Of a stretch of DNA of 64,000 nucleotides, positions 1 through 8,675 are shown piece after piece; the stretch's first letter is position 1; each line of letters opens with the position of its first letter. A program made the position numbers and the translations under genes. The notes under the pieces were generated by a model that saw only the letters and a program-made list of their open reading frames with translations, had not been told where the DNA came from and made no database searches. The DNA lies in the NCBI RefSeq assembly GCF_003071065.1, contig NZ_QCXX01000005.1, positions 62,001 through 126,000 of the forward strand. Direction: 5' to 3'. Origin of the DNA: Sphingobacterium athyrii (GTDB taxonomy: Bacteria > Bacteroidota > Bacteroidia > Sphingobacteriales > Sphingobacteriaceae).

Positions 1-117
1 ATATTTAGCTGCAGGTACACGGCCAAACCAATATATCCCCATTCCCAATCCAACAAGGGTGGTGATCATGCTTGGCAAATAAAATAAAAACAATATATAG
101 TCTGTGTCAAATAACAT
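1..117 (-). CDS. N-terminal part of a small membrane protein, cut by the window edge
   Basis: Reading the minus strand from an ATG at 117 gives 39 codons without a stop up to the window edge. The start (MLFDTDYILFLFYLPS) is hydrophobic, followed by a second hydrophobic stretch with several glycines, as in an inner membrane protein that begins with transmembrane helices. The family is not recognised. The gene is divergent from the beta-barrel gene at 306 and shares its upstream region. Because only the first 39 residues are present, the call rests on the open frame, the ATG and the membrane-like composition. Confidence 0.4.
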   Translation of the reverse strand, partial: MLFDTDYILFLFYLPSMITTLVGLGMGIYWFGRVPAAKY

Positions 118-217
118 TACTTTTCATTTCATAGGTTATTTTGGAACGCCCTTAAATAATATGGAACGAAGAGCATATCAATATCCAAAGTAAAGCTATA
201 CAAAATGGGAATCGTGT

Positions 218-268
218 AAAATACCCCAAACGCGGTATTTTATTATCCTTTGGGAGGGGCTAGTTTTG
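218..268 (+). promoter_or_regulatory. Palindromic operator plus -7 element, copy 1
   Basis: Positions 218-241 form a near-perfect 24-bp palindrome: AAAATACCCC, spacer AAAC, then GCGGTATTTT, with one mismatch between arms. Exactly 19 nt downstream (261-268) is TAGTTTTG, a full match to the Bacteroidota -7 consensus TAnnTTTG. The gene start follows at 306. Two other copies in this window, at 2570-2593 and 5973-5996, have the same 19-nt distance to a -7-like box. The right arm sits where the -33 element is expected, so a bound regulator would touch the polymerase site. Confidence 0.7.
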
Positions 269-305
269 GAAAAGTATATTACAACAACTTATTATCCCAA
301 AAGCT

Positions 306-974
306 ATGAAAAAAGTATTACTATTATTTGCCTGTTTCAGTTTGCTGTATTACACAGCGGATGCTCAATCCAAACCTGGAAAAAAATATCTGAACATTGG
401 TTATGTTTCTCAACATCTTAAAGCTGTAGATGACCTTGATGGTGAATCCAAGATCAAAAGTAAGTTTGGCGCCTCACTCAGCAGTGGCCGTACATTCTTC
501 CTGAATCAGGAACCGATTGCCAAAGTGCTCTATTTTGGCATCGACTGGACTTATCTTGATTTAAATTATGCCCAATTTAAACAAACTGAGACCTATTCCA
601 TTGAAGACGGAAATGGCGGCATGATTACCGAGACAGATAACTATGTTACCCATAAAGGAGAAATCGGCATGCAGGTTGGTCCATCCGTCCATGTAGGTCT
701 GACAGATGGGTTTACAGTATCAGCTCATGTCCGCTATGCTCCCTCCTACTCTTTACTTTATGCTGATGAAGAATTTTCCGGTGGGTTTGGCAACTTTTTC
801 ACGACAGGCCTATCAGCCAACTATGGTGCATTTGGACTAGGTTTTGAAACACGCTGGGGATCAGCTAAACATAGTTTCAATATTGACATTGACGAGCTTG
901 AAGAACAGGAAGTAACCGTAAAAGAGAAAATAAAACTGAACGGAAGCCGTATATTTTTGGCATTCAGATTTTAA
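306..974 (+). CDS. Small outer membrane beta-barrel protein
   Basis: The product is 222 residues with a clear signal peptide (MKKVLLLFACFSLLYYTADAQ). The mature part has alternating polar and aromatic residues, repeated glycines and a final phenylalanine (AFRF), which is typical of 8- to 10-stranded outer membrane barrels. It is probably a monomeric porin-like or structural barrel; no substrate can be named. It has its own promoter with a palindromic operator at 218-241 and is followed after 70 nt by a lipocalin-like lipoprotein, so the two may respond to the same envelope signal. Family assignment is general (outer membrane beta-barrel domain), not specific. Confidence 0.7.
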   Translation: MKKVLLLFACFSLLYYTADAQSKPGKKYLNIGYVSQHLKAVDDLDGESKIKSKFGASLSSGRTFFLNQEPIAKVLYFGIDWTYLDLNYAQFKQTETYSIEDGNGGMITETDNYVTHKGEIGMQVGPSVHVGLTDGFTVSAHVRYAPSYSLLYADEEFSGGFGNFFTTGLSANYGAFGLGFETRWGSAKHSFNIDIDELEEQEVTVKEKIKLNGSRIFLAFRF

Positions 975-1044
975 ACTTTCTAGAAAAACAGCAATAATGG
1001 CAGATATAATTTCTGCTATATAAACCTTGTAAAAGAGAAATATT

Positions 1045-1518
1045 ATGAAAACACTTCACGTAAAACATAAACCTCATTCCCTGTGGTTGACAATGTGCTT
1101 CTTCATCCTGTTATTTACAGGATGTAGTAAAGACAATGACTTCATTGATGAAAACGATGCAAAAAAAACGGCGGAAAGCATTGTTGGCAAATGGAACCTG
1201 GAAAAATTAGTCAATCAGGAAATACCAGGAACCACTGACACCTATACTGGTAAAAATGGCGAATGGGCCGAGTTTAAAAAAGACGGAACTGGATCCCAGC
1301 GCTGGGATGAAGGTGATGGGAGTTTCGATCTCGAACCCTTTACCTGGAAGGTAAGAGCGGATAAGTTAATCTTTAAAGAAAATGGTGATGATGATGAAGA
1401 AGCATTCACCATTATCAAACTGACAACACAGGAGCTGGTATTCAAAGGCGAAGGAACATATAAAAATGGAGATGGGAAGGATATCAAATGGATCGAAACA
1501 TACTATCTCAAAAAGTAA
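1045..1518 (+). CDS. Lipocalin-like lipoprotein
   Basis: The product is 157 residues. A long N-region precedes a hydrophobic stretch and a lipobox (LFTGC, cysteine at about residue 27), so this is a lipoprotein. From about residue 45 the sequence SIVGKWNLEKLV, later GEWAEFKKDGTG and the C-terminal WIETYYLKK follow the pattern of Bacteroidota lipocalin-like domain proteins, which form a small calyx barrel. The ligand is unknown. It lies downstream of the barrel gene in the same direction and ends at a strong terminator, so it is the last gene of that unit. Confidence 0.65.
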   Translation: MKTLHVKHKPHSLWLTMCFFILLFTGCSKDNDFIDENDAKKTAESIVGKWNLEKLVNQEIPGTTDTYTGKNGEWAEFKKDGTGSQRWDEGDGSFDLEPFTWKVRADKLIFKENGDDDEEAFTIIKLTTQELVFKGEGTYKNGDGKDIKWIETYYLKK

Positions 1519-1540
1519 CATTTACACCTCCAAATACGCT

Positions 1541-1571
1541 GGTAGCCTCAAGACTGAGGCTGCCTTTTTTT
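1541..1571 (+). terminator. Intrinsic terminator after the lipocalin-like gene
   Basis: A 10-bp stem (GGTAGCCTCA with TGAGGCTGCC, one G-T wobble) has a 4-nt loop AGAC and is followed by seven T. It begins 23 nt after the stop codon at 1518. Confidence 0.9.
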
Positions 1572-1805
1572 GATTTATGCAAGGTCCAACAATGAAAGAC
1601 CAGAAACTCTTTTCTTATCTCATAAATTAACTCCGTTATTAGTAGCGATTTTGTACAGTTTCCTTCCCACCTTATTTGACATTTTACCATTTTTTCACTA
1701 TTTTTAGGGGATCTCAGCCGTATATGAAAAACAAGGATACCTAGCCAGTATCATTGTACACGTTCTTGCTATTTTCTAGTAACAGTATATTTAACCGATT
1801 GGAAG

Positions 1806-2570
1806 ATGAAAAAACAGCAACATCTACTCTCTAACCTTTGGGACAGTTATCCTGATGCCATTTCTAATCAATACTCAATTCCCAAAAAAGTGAACATTGG
1901 TCGATTTTTAACCGAGCTTTTGGCCATTGGCCCTTTTTATTATTATGTTATCAATATCGCAGATAATAGCCTGTATCATATTCATGAGAATCTACTTTCT
2001 TTACATGGCTCAAAAACTTACCCAAGCGCCGTGCAGGAAATTATTGACTATATCCATCCAGATGATCTCAACTTTGTTTTTGAAGCTGAAAAGACCACTT
2101 TGGATAAAATGGAAGAAATGGGATTCGGTAAAGGTGTGTTTTACCGCACATCTTATTGCTTTAGAATGAAAGTAGCGGATGGAACGTATCACCTTTTTCA
2201 TCATCAAGGGATTCATTTGAGCCAAGATCAAGAAGGGCGTTTTACGACAGCATTGAATATTCATACAGACATCAATCACATTACCACCATTAACAACCAT
2301 ATTGTTCTTGTAAAAGCCGTAGGTGATCGCAATTACTGTCAACTAGATCTCTCAGCAGGACCGCCCGAACTTAACCTGCCAAAACTTTCTAAACGTGAAA
2401 TGGAAGTACTCCGTTTATTAACGCAGGGACTGTCGAGCCAACAGATTGCTGACAAACTTTTTATTTCCCCATTGACCGTTCGTGTACACCGGAAAAACCT
2501 TCTTAAAAAGACGGCATGTTCCAATAGTGGTTGCTTGATTAAAAAATGTATTGAACTTGGCTTAATCTAA
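1806..2570 (+). CDS. PAS-LuxR transcriptional regulator, paralog A
   Basis: The product is 254 residues with no signal peptide, so it is cytoplasmic. Residues about 30-175 form a PAS-like sensor (FYYYVINIADNSLYHIHENL, DYIHPDDLNFVFEAE, YCFRMKVADGTYHLFHHQ, LNIHTDINH). A LuxR-type helix-turn-helix covers about 190-254 (LSKREMEVLRLLTQGLSSQQ, then a recognition helix with LTVRVHRKNLLKKT). It is a close paralog of the next gene and shares its LTVRVHRKN recognition helix. There is no receiver domain, so it probably senses a ligand or partner directly. Unlike its neighbour it has no palindromic operator upstream. A GATAC/GTATC inverted repeat with a 7-nt spacer near 1736-1753 is too weak to call. Confidence 0.8.
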   Translation: MKKQQHLLSNLWDSYPDAISNQYSIPKKVNIGRFLTELLAIGPFYYYVINIADNSLYHIHENLLSLHGSKTYPSAVQEIIDYIHPDDLNFVFEAEKTTLDKMEEMGFGKGVFYRTSYCFRMKVADGTYHLFHHQGIHLSQDQEGRFTTALNIHTDINHITTINNHIVLVKAVGDRNYCQLDLSAGPPELNLPKLSKREMEVLRLLTQGLSSQQIADKLFISPLTVRVHRKNLLKKTACSNSGCLIKKCIELGLI

Positions 2571-2620
2571 AAATACTCCAAATGGGGTATTTTCCCCTAA
2601 CGGTCCTATTGCTAATATTG
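2570..2620 (+). promoter_or_regulatory. Palindromic operator plus -7 element, copy 2
   Basis: Positions 2570-2593 form a palindrome: AAAATACTCC, spacer AAAT, then GGGGTATTTT. It begins on the last base of the preceding stop codon. After a gap of 19 nt comes TAATATTG (2613-2620), seven of the eight positions of TAnnTTTG, and the next gene starts at 2626. The geometry is identical to copies 1 and 3. This copy lies in front of a LuxR regulator gene, which suggests autoregulation by one or both paralogs. Confidence 0.7.
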
Positions 2621-2625
2621 TAAGG

Positions 2626-3441
2626 ATGAAAAACAAGGAACATAGCCTGATTCCTATTTGGGAAAAATATCCGGAGATCTTTTCTTCAGAAGATACCGTT
2701 ATAGATGCTGCGGCTATCGTTGAATTAATTTCAGAAATATTTATTACAGGTGATTATTACTACTATCTTATTGATATACTCAAACAGCAGCTCAGTCATC
2801 AACATCCACAGCTCTGTATTATACACGGTTTGGCAACAGTACCAAGCCACTTGCAGGAGATTATAGACCTAATCCACTCTGATGATCTTCCCTTTGTCCT
2901 TGAAGCCGAAGAACATTGTTACTATAAAGTATTGGAAATAGGTATTGAGCATATTAAAGACCTCAAGACCTGTTATTGTTTTCGCATGCGTGTCGCAGAC
3001 GGTTCTTACCGCCTGTTTCATCATCAAGCTATAGCCTTGATCACAGATAAAGAAAATAAAATAGTCCGTAGTCTCAATATTCATACCGATATTTCCCATC
3101 TGACGCGGACCAATAATTATATTGCGACAGTGATGGGCATTAATGGCCGCACTGACTTCTATCAAATAGACCTATCGGCCAAACCAAAAAAGGATTATAG
3201 CAACTGCCCATTGACCAAACGTGAACTTGAGCTGCTGCCATTTATCGCCCAAGGGATGTCGAGCATTGAAATTGCAAAACAACTTGAAATATCCCAGTTG
3301 ACGGTGCGCGTACACCGGAAAAATATACTCCGCAAAACCAATACCTGCAACAGCAGCTCACTCATCAAACGCTGTATAGAATTGGGCCTTCTTCTGCATG
3401 CACAGATTATCAATCTCCCTCTTCCTGACGTACTATTCTAG
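2626..3441 (+). CDS. PAS-LuxR transcriptional regulator, paralog B
   Basis: The product is 271 residues with the same plan as the upstream paralog: a PAS-like domain at about 35-185 (YYYYLIDILKQQLSHQHPQL, DLIHSDDLPFVLEAEEH, YCFRMRVADGSYRLFHHQ) and a LuxR helix-turn-helix at about 196-260 (LTKRELELLPFIAQGMSSIE, LTVRVHRKNILRKT). Many stretches are conserved between the two, so they arose by tandem duplication. It starts 6 nt after a -7 box controlled by a palindromic operator, which is a very short leader and may mean the true transcription start lies close to or inside the annotated start. It is convergent with the next gene. Confidence 0.8.
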   Translation: MKNKEHSLIPIWEKYPEIFSSEDTVIDAAAIVELISEIFITGDYYYYLIDILKQQLSHQHPQLCIIHGLATVPSHLQEIIDLIHSDDLPFVLEAEEHCYYKVLEIGIEHIKDLKTCYCFRMRVADGSYRLFHHQAIALITDKENKIVRSLNIHTDISHLTRTNNYIATVMGINGRTDFYQIDLSAKPKKDYSNCPLTKRELELLPFIAQGMSSIEIAKQLEISQLTVRVHRKNILRKTNTCNSSSLIKRCIELGLLLHAQIINLPLPDVLF

Positions 3442-3495
3442 CTCAAGTTTCATTGCAAAGAAAACATGCATTGCAAATTAGCTGTTATACTATTC

Positions 3496-3521
3496 AAAAA
3501 AAAGACTATTCATGCGAATAG
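3496..3521 (-). terminator. Terminator between convergent genes
   Basis: CTATTC and GAATAG form a 6-bp stem with a 4-nt loop (3506-3521). On the minus strand the stem is followed by a run of T (3503 back to 3496), so it best serves the large lipoprotein gene ending at 3586. On the plus strand it is followed only by CCTTTCT and would be weaker. Confidence 0.65.
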
Positions 3522-3585
3522 CCTTTCTACTTATTTAAATTAAATGGAAATATATCGTTCCTAAACAAAACATATTAACATTTCC

Positions 3586-5922
3586 TTATTGGAGCTTTAT
3601 ACTACTCCAAAACTGATTAAATGTACAGGCGTCAAAACCTGTCATCATCGTATTGGGCCTAATGGTACCATCAGCAAATAAAATGAAGGTGGCACTCATG
3701 CCGTACACCATCGGCGGTTGAGCAGGCGATGTAATCACGCCAATTACCCGTTTCATGGTATAAGGAATAACACTATTTTTATCTGGGCAACCATAGACCG
3801 GCGTATAACTATTAATATGAGCTGTTTCAAAAGTTGTTATAACACCATTTTTCGGATATTTGACACTTTTCATATCTACTTTACCATCGCTCCTATAAGT
3901 AAACGTCAGCACTTCATCGCTATTCCCATTTATTGGGTCTCCACCTCCTTCTATCTGGAGCGTCTTGCCCACAAATGTTCTATAAAGTTGATTGCTGATC
4001 GTTAGATCTATAACAATACTATCCATGCGTCCAGTAACAGGATCGGAGAATTTCACCGCCCAATTTTTTAAAACAATATCATTGGATTGAAATGTCCGGT
4101 TGGCATATCTTGAAGTAGCAATCAGACCTTTCGTAGATTGTATAAAATGCGCTATGGATCCATCTGAATAATTCAACAGCTTCCCATCTTCCTTAATATT
4201 AAACGTAATCAGTTCATTTTCCATTATTGTAACCGCATCGCCGTTTTTCCATTCCCGCATCACACTTACTTTAGTCATATCAGAATTATCCGTCTCATGT
4301 TTCATCTGGACAAGAGTAAAATTCCTACGTTTCTGCTTATAGCTAAATATTGTTTCCACCTTTGGGACAGGCTGTCCATTGCTGCCAATTACCTGTACCT
4401 TTACCGTTTCGGGTTTCTCCTGCTGCTTTCCGACCGTATAATAAGTCTTCGCTAATCCCTGATCATCTGTCTGCAGTTGTGTCTCGCTCAATGTGCCCAC
4501 GATGATCCCCCAGGAGACCGACTGCACCGTCCAGCTGACACCAATATTCTTTAGCGGCTGTCCCGCTTTGTTGGTCACTTTTACAACCAATGGTGCTTTC
4601 AGTTTTTCTTCCCAGTCCACTTCTTGCCCCGCACCACTGACAATGGTAATCCGCGCAGGCTCCCGGTCAGCGATAGCAACTTCCTGTTTCGCAAAAACAG
4701 TCCCTTCATGCGCACTGAACCTATAAAACACATTTAACTTACTTCCAAGCTTGGGTTTCACCATCGCCTGATGCAGATTATATACAAGTTCCACGATCCC
4801 TTTTTCTTTATCCGAGCTCAGGGTTTGTTCTGATAAAACATGAACTTTTCCTTCCTGCTCCAATTCCACCCTGAAGTCAACAAACACCGGATTTCCAATC
4901 AACGCTTTCTTGTTCTTGTCCTCTACCTGCATGACTAGTTTTAACCGTCCCGCCAGATCGGTCTCATCGTATACTAGCGTGGAGTTTTTCAATAGAGGTA
5001 TCAACTGTATATTTTTTAGGTTGACTGCAGCCTGTCCTTGGCCAAAATACCAGTTGAAAGTCGACAAAGGATCGGTTTTGTCTAAAGGATCTGTATGAAA
5101 AGAACCAAATAACAGGCCTGCCTTCGCGAGCATTGTACTCATCGTCCCCATATCATACCATAGTGCGCTAAAGGCATCCGCTGTTACGGAAGATTGCTCC
5201 AGCTTACTTGATAAGGTTCCCATACCTTCATTGGAAAGATCGACCAATGGTCCCAATACCGTATTTACATACTGTAAAACTACGCCAGTTGTCGCAGTGA
5301 CTGAGGACTGTTTTGCAGGCCTTTTTATCCCCGGGAAACCTAATGTGTCTTTAGCAGTGGTATCGGTCGCTCTATTGGCTGCACGGGCAGCCATTTTGTA
5401 TGTTCCCACAGGTTTACCATTCCGCAGATAAACGCTATTAACGAGTTCCTCTACTTTTTTATCCCAATCGACCCGATAAAGCTGGAATTCAAATTCCTTC
5501 AGGCTGTGCTGGCTGATTTTCAATATAATCGGTAAACGCTTCCCTTCACGTTCAGTATACATACGTAAGATTTGATGCTCTTCATCCATCTCTACGATAC
5601 ATTGATCACCTTTATTTGCACTGAAAACGATGCGATGATCCGACCCGAGATCACTGGCCGACTCTGGAGAAATATAATACGCAAGGTATCCATTTTGATA
5701 GTCAGCTTTAGCGTATAACTCCTGCTTACTACCCGCTCCAGCACTTCCTGACACATACACATTACCAATTCCTGGCATTTGTTTGCTGTTGTAGGCCGCC
5801 CGCTCTTTTTTTTCTAGCTGTCCGGTATTATCTTCATCTATTTCGCGTTCTTTTTTCGCACAGCTAATGGCTAAAAAATATCCCATGCACAGCATAAGAA
5901 TATATAGGCTTATTCTTTTCAT
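3586..5922 (-). CDS. Large surface lipoprotein with a bacterial Ig-like domain
   Basis: The product is 778 residues with a lipoprotein signal peptide (MKRISLYILMLCMGYFLAIS then CAKK). The N-terminal half is unassigned. Around residues 425-530 there is a bacterial Ig-like (Big_1/invasin-type) module: ITIVSGAGQEVDW, LVVKVTNKAGQPLKNIGVSW, TDDQGLAKTYYTVGK, VKVQVIGSNGQPV. The C-terminal 200 residues are again unassigned and rich in beta propensity. Such modules usually act as rigid spacers of exposed proteins. It is monocistronic, with its own palindromic operator and -7 box upstream and a terminator downstream. Binding partner or substrate cannot be deduced. Confidence 0.65.
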   Translation of the reverse strand: MKRISLYILMLCMGYFLAISCAKKEREIDEDNTGQLEKKERAAYNSKQMPGIGNVYVSGSAGAGSKQELYAKADYQNGYLAYYISPESASDLGSDHRIVFSANKGDQCIVEMDEEHQILRMYTEREGKRLPIILKISQHSLKEFEFQLYRVDWDKKVEELVNSVYLRNGKPVGTYKMAARAANRATDTTAKDTLGFPGIKRPAKQSSVTATTGVVLQYVNTVLGPLVDLSNEGMGTLSSKLEQSSVTADAFSALWYDMGTMSTMLAKAGLLFGSFHTDPLDKTDPLSTFNWYFGQGQAAVNLKNIQLIPLLKNSTLVYDETDLAGRLKLVMQVEDKNKKALIGNPVFVDFRVELEQEGKVHVLSEQTLSSDKEKGIVELVYNLHQAMVKPKLGSKLNVFYRFSAHEGTVFAKQEVAIADREPARITIVSGAGQEVDWEEKLKAPLVVKVTNKAGQPLKNIGVSWTVQSVSWGIIVGTLSETQLQTDDQGLAKTYYTVGKQQEKPETVKVQVIGSNGQPVPKVETIFSYKQKRRNFTLVQMKHETDNSDMTKVSVMREWKNGDAVTIMENELITFNIKEDGKLLNYSDGSIAHFIQSTKGLIATSRYANRTFQSNDIVLKNWAVKFSDPVTGRMDSIVIDLTISNQLYRTFVGKTLQIEGGGDPINGNSDEVLTFTYRSDGKVDMKSVKYPKNGVITTFETAHINSYTPVYGCPDKNSVIPYTMKRVIGVITSPAQPPMVYGMSATFILFADGTIRPNTMMTGFDACTFNQFWSSIKLQ

Positions 5923-5945
5923 AATTTCACCCCTTTCTTTAGGCG

Positions 5946-5996
5946 TAAAATTAATGGAGCATCTTAATCTATAAAATACCTCATTTGGGGTATTTT
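5946..5996 (-). promoter_or_regulatory. Palindromic operator plus -7 element, copy 3
   Basis: On the plus strand 5973-5996 reads AAAATACCTC, ATTT, GGGGTATTTT. Read in the direction of the gene it differs from copy 1 at only two positions. The -7-like box TAATTTTA occupies 5953 back to 5946 (seven of eight consensus positions). The gap is 19 nt, identical to the other two copies, and the gene starts at 5922. Confidence 0.7.
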
Positions 5997-6053
5997 ACAA
6001 CTATTTCTATTGAATTACAGGAAAGAACAAACCTTTCTGCCTTTATACTAGAC

Positions 6054-7241
6054 TTACAACGCTTTCAAATTAATCTTAGCCGACAGTACTGGATTAAGCG
6101 CCGCCTTATGTAACATCAGGGAAATCGTTTTGTATTTCACGAATTCTTTGGTTACGTACATATACCCTTTAAAATCGTTGGCCTTTCCCCATGAATTTTT
6201 AACAAGGTAGTATTCCTTATGCAGCTGATCCCTGGCCAGCCCGACGATATGCATCGCATGATCATCGGTGGTCTCCCAATTGTCGAAAGCCATCTGCCGC
6301 TCTTCGGCAGTAACTTTCCTTTCGGGCATCGGTTTGACAAACATGGCTTTTTTCTCTTCGCTGGACATGCTATCAAAAGGCTTTTCGGGAACATAAGCAA
6401 TACCATAAGGCCATGAGAACCCCTTCTCAGACACATCCGTTGTCCAGGCAATGGTAAAGCCCTGCTGCAATGCCGTATCAATAATCCCGGTTAGCTCTTG
6501 CATCGGTACATTATAAAAACGATCAAAAGACCAATTGTCTGGCACCATTAGCACAAAAGGCTTATAGTACGGCTGATCTGTTACAGAAGCAAAACCAATG
6601 TAATCATCAGGATCGATGCCGATCACCTGATCCGCAAATGATCGTGCCGTATAGGTTTTGCCCTTAAAGTCAAATTTTTCAGGCACCTTCCCAAGATGAG
6701 CATCAAGTGCAGCGCGGTAAGCCTGTTCCCAATTGGGCGTCAGTGGCCTGTTTTTCACAAGCACTTTGAGCATGCTGTTCAGCATGGGTGTCATTTTTTT
6801 AAAATCATTGTAGGTCTGGTTGCCGCGCAAGCCTGTGTAAACAGCCCCGGGCATCGCACCGTACTTGCGAAATACATTGAGCACATCATGTAATTGCCCC
6901 CCTTCGCCCATCGTCAGTCCTCCGTGGAGACGCACAAAATTATGCGCTTTGTCCACATAGGCCTGTCGGGCTGTATAAACCTGTGAAATTTCAACAGGCT
7001 CTTTTCCCATGCGGATCATCTCCGACTCCAAAAATGAATTGCCGGTATAGGACCAACAGGTATTCGATGCGCCCTGTTGTTTCACCGGAGTACAGCCAAG
7101 ATTGATGACATCTGTAAATACATATTCCGTCCGGATCCGCTTGTACTTGTTTTTAATCAGTATTTTGCGGCCATAGTTGACCAGCAATGCCCCGATAACC
7201 AGTACAAGTAGAATAATGACAGGCCTTTTATATCTTTTCAT
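6054..7241 (-). CDS. Membrane-anchored papain-like cysteine peptidase (C1B, aminopeptidase C type)
   Basis: The product is 395 residues. It starts with a single transmembrane segment (about 7-23) that serves as an anchor, which cytosolic aminopeptidase C/bleomycin hydrolases lack. The catalytic triad is visible: Cys62 in VKQQGASNTCWSYTGN, His328 in DDHAMHIVG and Asn349 in LVKNSWG. The family cuts peptides from the N-terminus in a self-compartmentalised hexamer; here the anchor suggests periplasmic peptide processing. The gene follows the acyltransferase gene with about 9 nt between them and is almost certainly cotranscribed. Confidence 0.8.
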   Translation of the reverse strand: MKRYKRPVIILLVLVIGALLVNYGRKILIKNKYKRIRTEYVFTDVINLGCTPVKQQGASNTCWSYTGNSFLESEMIRMGKEPVEISQVYTARQAYVDKAHNFVRLHGGLTMGEGGQLHDVLNVFRKYGAMPGAVYTGLRGNQTYNDFKKMTPMLNSMLKVLVKNRPLTPNWEQAYRAALDAHLGKVPEKFDFKGKTYTARSFADQVIGIDPDDYIGFASVTDQPYYKPFVLMVPDNWSFDRFYNVPMQELTGIIDTALQQGFTIAWTTDVSEKGFSWPYGIAYVPEKPFDSMSSEEKKAMFVKPMPERKVTAEERQMAFDNWETTDDHAMHIVGLARDQLHKEYYLVKNSWGKANDFKGYMYVTKEFVKYKTISLMLHKAALNPVLSAKINLKAL

Positions 7242-7250
7242 AATTTCTTG

Positions 7251-8378
7251 TTAACGTCCGCCACTGACAATTGCCGTAAACCGAGGCCATAACTGCTTAA
7301 AAAAACTGTAAATCATCAGACCAAAAACAATGATAATAACGGGACAGAGAAAATACAGGAACAGCAATAAGACTTCAGACTGTGGCTTGAGCAACTTAAA
7401 TAAAAATTTAATAACAAACACCAAAGGTAAACGATGGTAGGCAAAAATAAAAAAGCTGCCGTTGGCCAGGAACAGATTTGGGCGCCAGCTTTCTTTTCCT
7501 ATAAAGTGAGCAACGACTGACACCGTAGCAATAAGACCTATGCTAATTCCCGCACAGTATAAATCAACCCACCAGCTTTTGTTCAGAAATAATAACTGTG
7601 CCACAACAAGCAGGACATACAATGGTAAAGCTATCGATAGCATCGGCCGCATACCACTGACAAAGTTTTTATTGTTGATACTAAAATACGCCCCTGCAGT
7701 GAAGAAAAAGAAAGAAACCGTACTCAGCCCCGGCAAATAAAAAAAGGGATTAAACATCCAGAGCAATCCCAATATAATCACGGCATAGGTCCGCAGTTTT
7801 TTGATCAGGATATAGACTATTGGTGAAAACAGCACGACAACCATCAGATCACGGATAAACCAAAAGGGTGAATTAACAGGTAACGATTTCTTTGAATGCG
7901 GGTTAATTTGAGAGGTATCCCAAAAGGACCAGAACCAGTCCAGCAGGCTATAATCCGTTATTAATTTGTTCCTTCCCGAAACTAAGCTGCCCGACAAAAA
8001 TGTCTGTGCAAGCAAAAGGAATATGATGACCAACAGATTCCAGAAAACATAAGGAACCAACAGCGACCGGACCCGATTTTTCAACTTCTGCAGGTAGATT
8101 TCCATAGAAAAACCGGCTGTTTTATAGAAGAATAAAAAACCTGAAATAAAAAAGAAAAGCGGTACACAAACCTCGAAAATAACTTTGGAAAATAAGAAAA
8201 AGGTATGCGAGAACAAGGGATAGTTAACAAAGCTGATTTGCTTTACGCCCTTCATAACGATATCTGAAAAATCCGTATGGATAAATACCACACCCACAAT
8301 CAGTGGGAATCGCAAAAAATCAATGGTCTTCGACTGCAATTCATCGCCAGACATTTTATAATGATAATCTTTACCCAT
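7251..8378 (-). CDS. Acyltransferase family 3 integral membrane protein
   Basis: The product is 375 residues with about ten hydrophobic segments. The start KTIDFLRFPLIVGVVFIHTDF is the signature opening of membrane acyltransferases (Acyl_transf_3, OafB/NodX type), whose conserved histidine lies in the first helix region. The family moves acetyl or succinyl groups across the membrane onto sugars or other exported molecules. It is the first gene of an operon with the anchored cysteine peptidase. An internal Met at residue 9 is an alternative start. The acceptor molecule is unknown. Confidence 0.75.
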   Translation of the reverse strand: MGKDYHYKMSGDELQSKTIDFLRFPLIVGVVFIHTDFSDIVMKGVKQISFVNYPLFSHTFFLFSKVIFEVCVPLFFFISGFLFFYKTAGFSMEIYLQKLKNRVRSLLVPYVFWNLLVIIFLLLAQTFLSGSLVSGRNKLITDYSLLDWFWSFWDTSQINPHSKKSLPVNSPFWFIRDLMVVVLFSPIVYILIKKLRTYAVIILGLLWMFNPFFYLPGLSTVSFFFFTAGAYFSINNKNFVSGMRPMLSIALPLYVLLVVAQLLFLNKSWWVDLYCAGISIGLIATVSVVAHFIGKESWRPNLFLANGSFFIFAYHRLPLVFVIKFLFKLLKPQSEVLLLFLYFLCPVIIIVFGLMIYSFFKQLWPRFTAIVSGGR

Positions 8379-8675
8379 TAGTTAGATTTACAGTATACAT
8401 TTGTGCCATTAAATTACACATTTCAAAGTAAAAATCAGGCATTTGGTTTTCGGTTAGACAAATCTACCCGCTGATCAAAAGCAAATCTAACATTCAAATA
8501 ACGCATTTAAGACAATATTCCATGTACCAAAAGCGTTACATAATAACTAAACCACATCAATAAAGTAGACTACTATGCAGCTAAAATCACTTAAACTATA
8601 GCAATAAATATTAATAAAGGATTAATACGTCATTCCGTTTTTTATTGTTCAGAAATCAACCAGACCAGCGTTAAA

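Noticed and set aside
1000..1016. GCAGA/TCTGC inverted repeat before the lipocalin-like gene
   Set aside because: Only 5 bp per arm and a single copy; not enough to call an operator.
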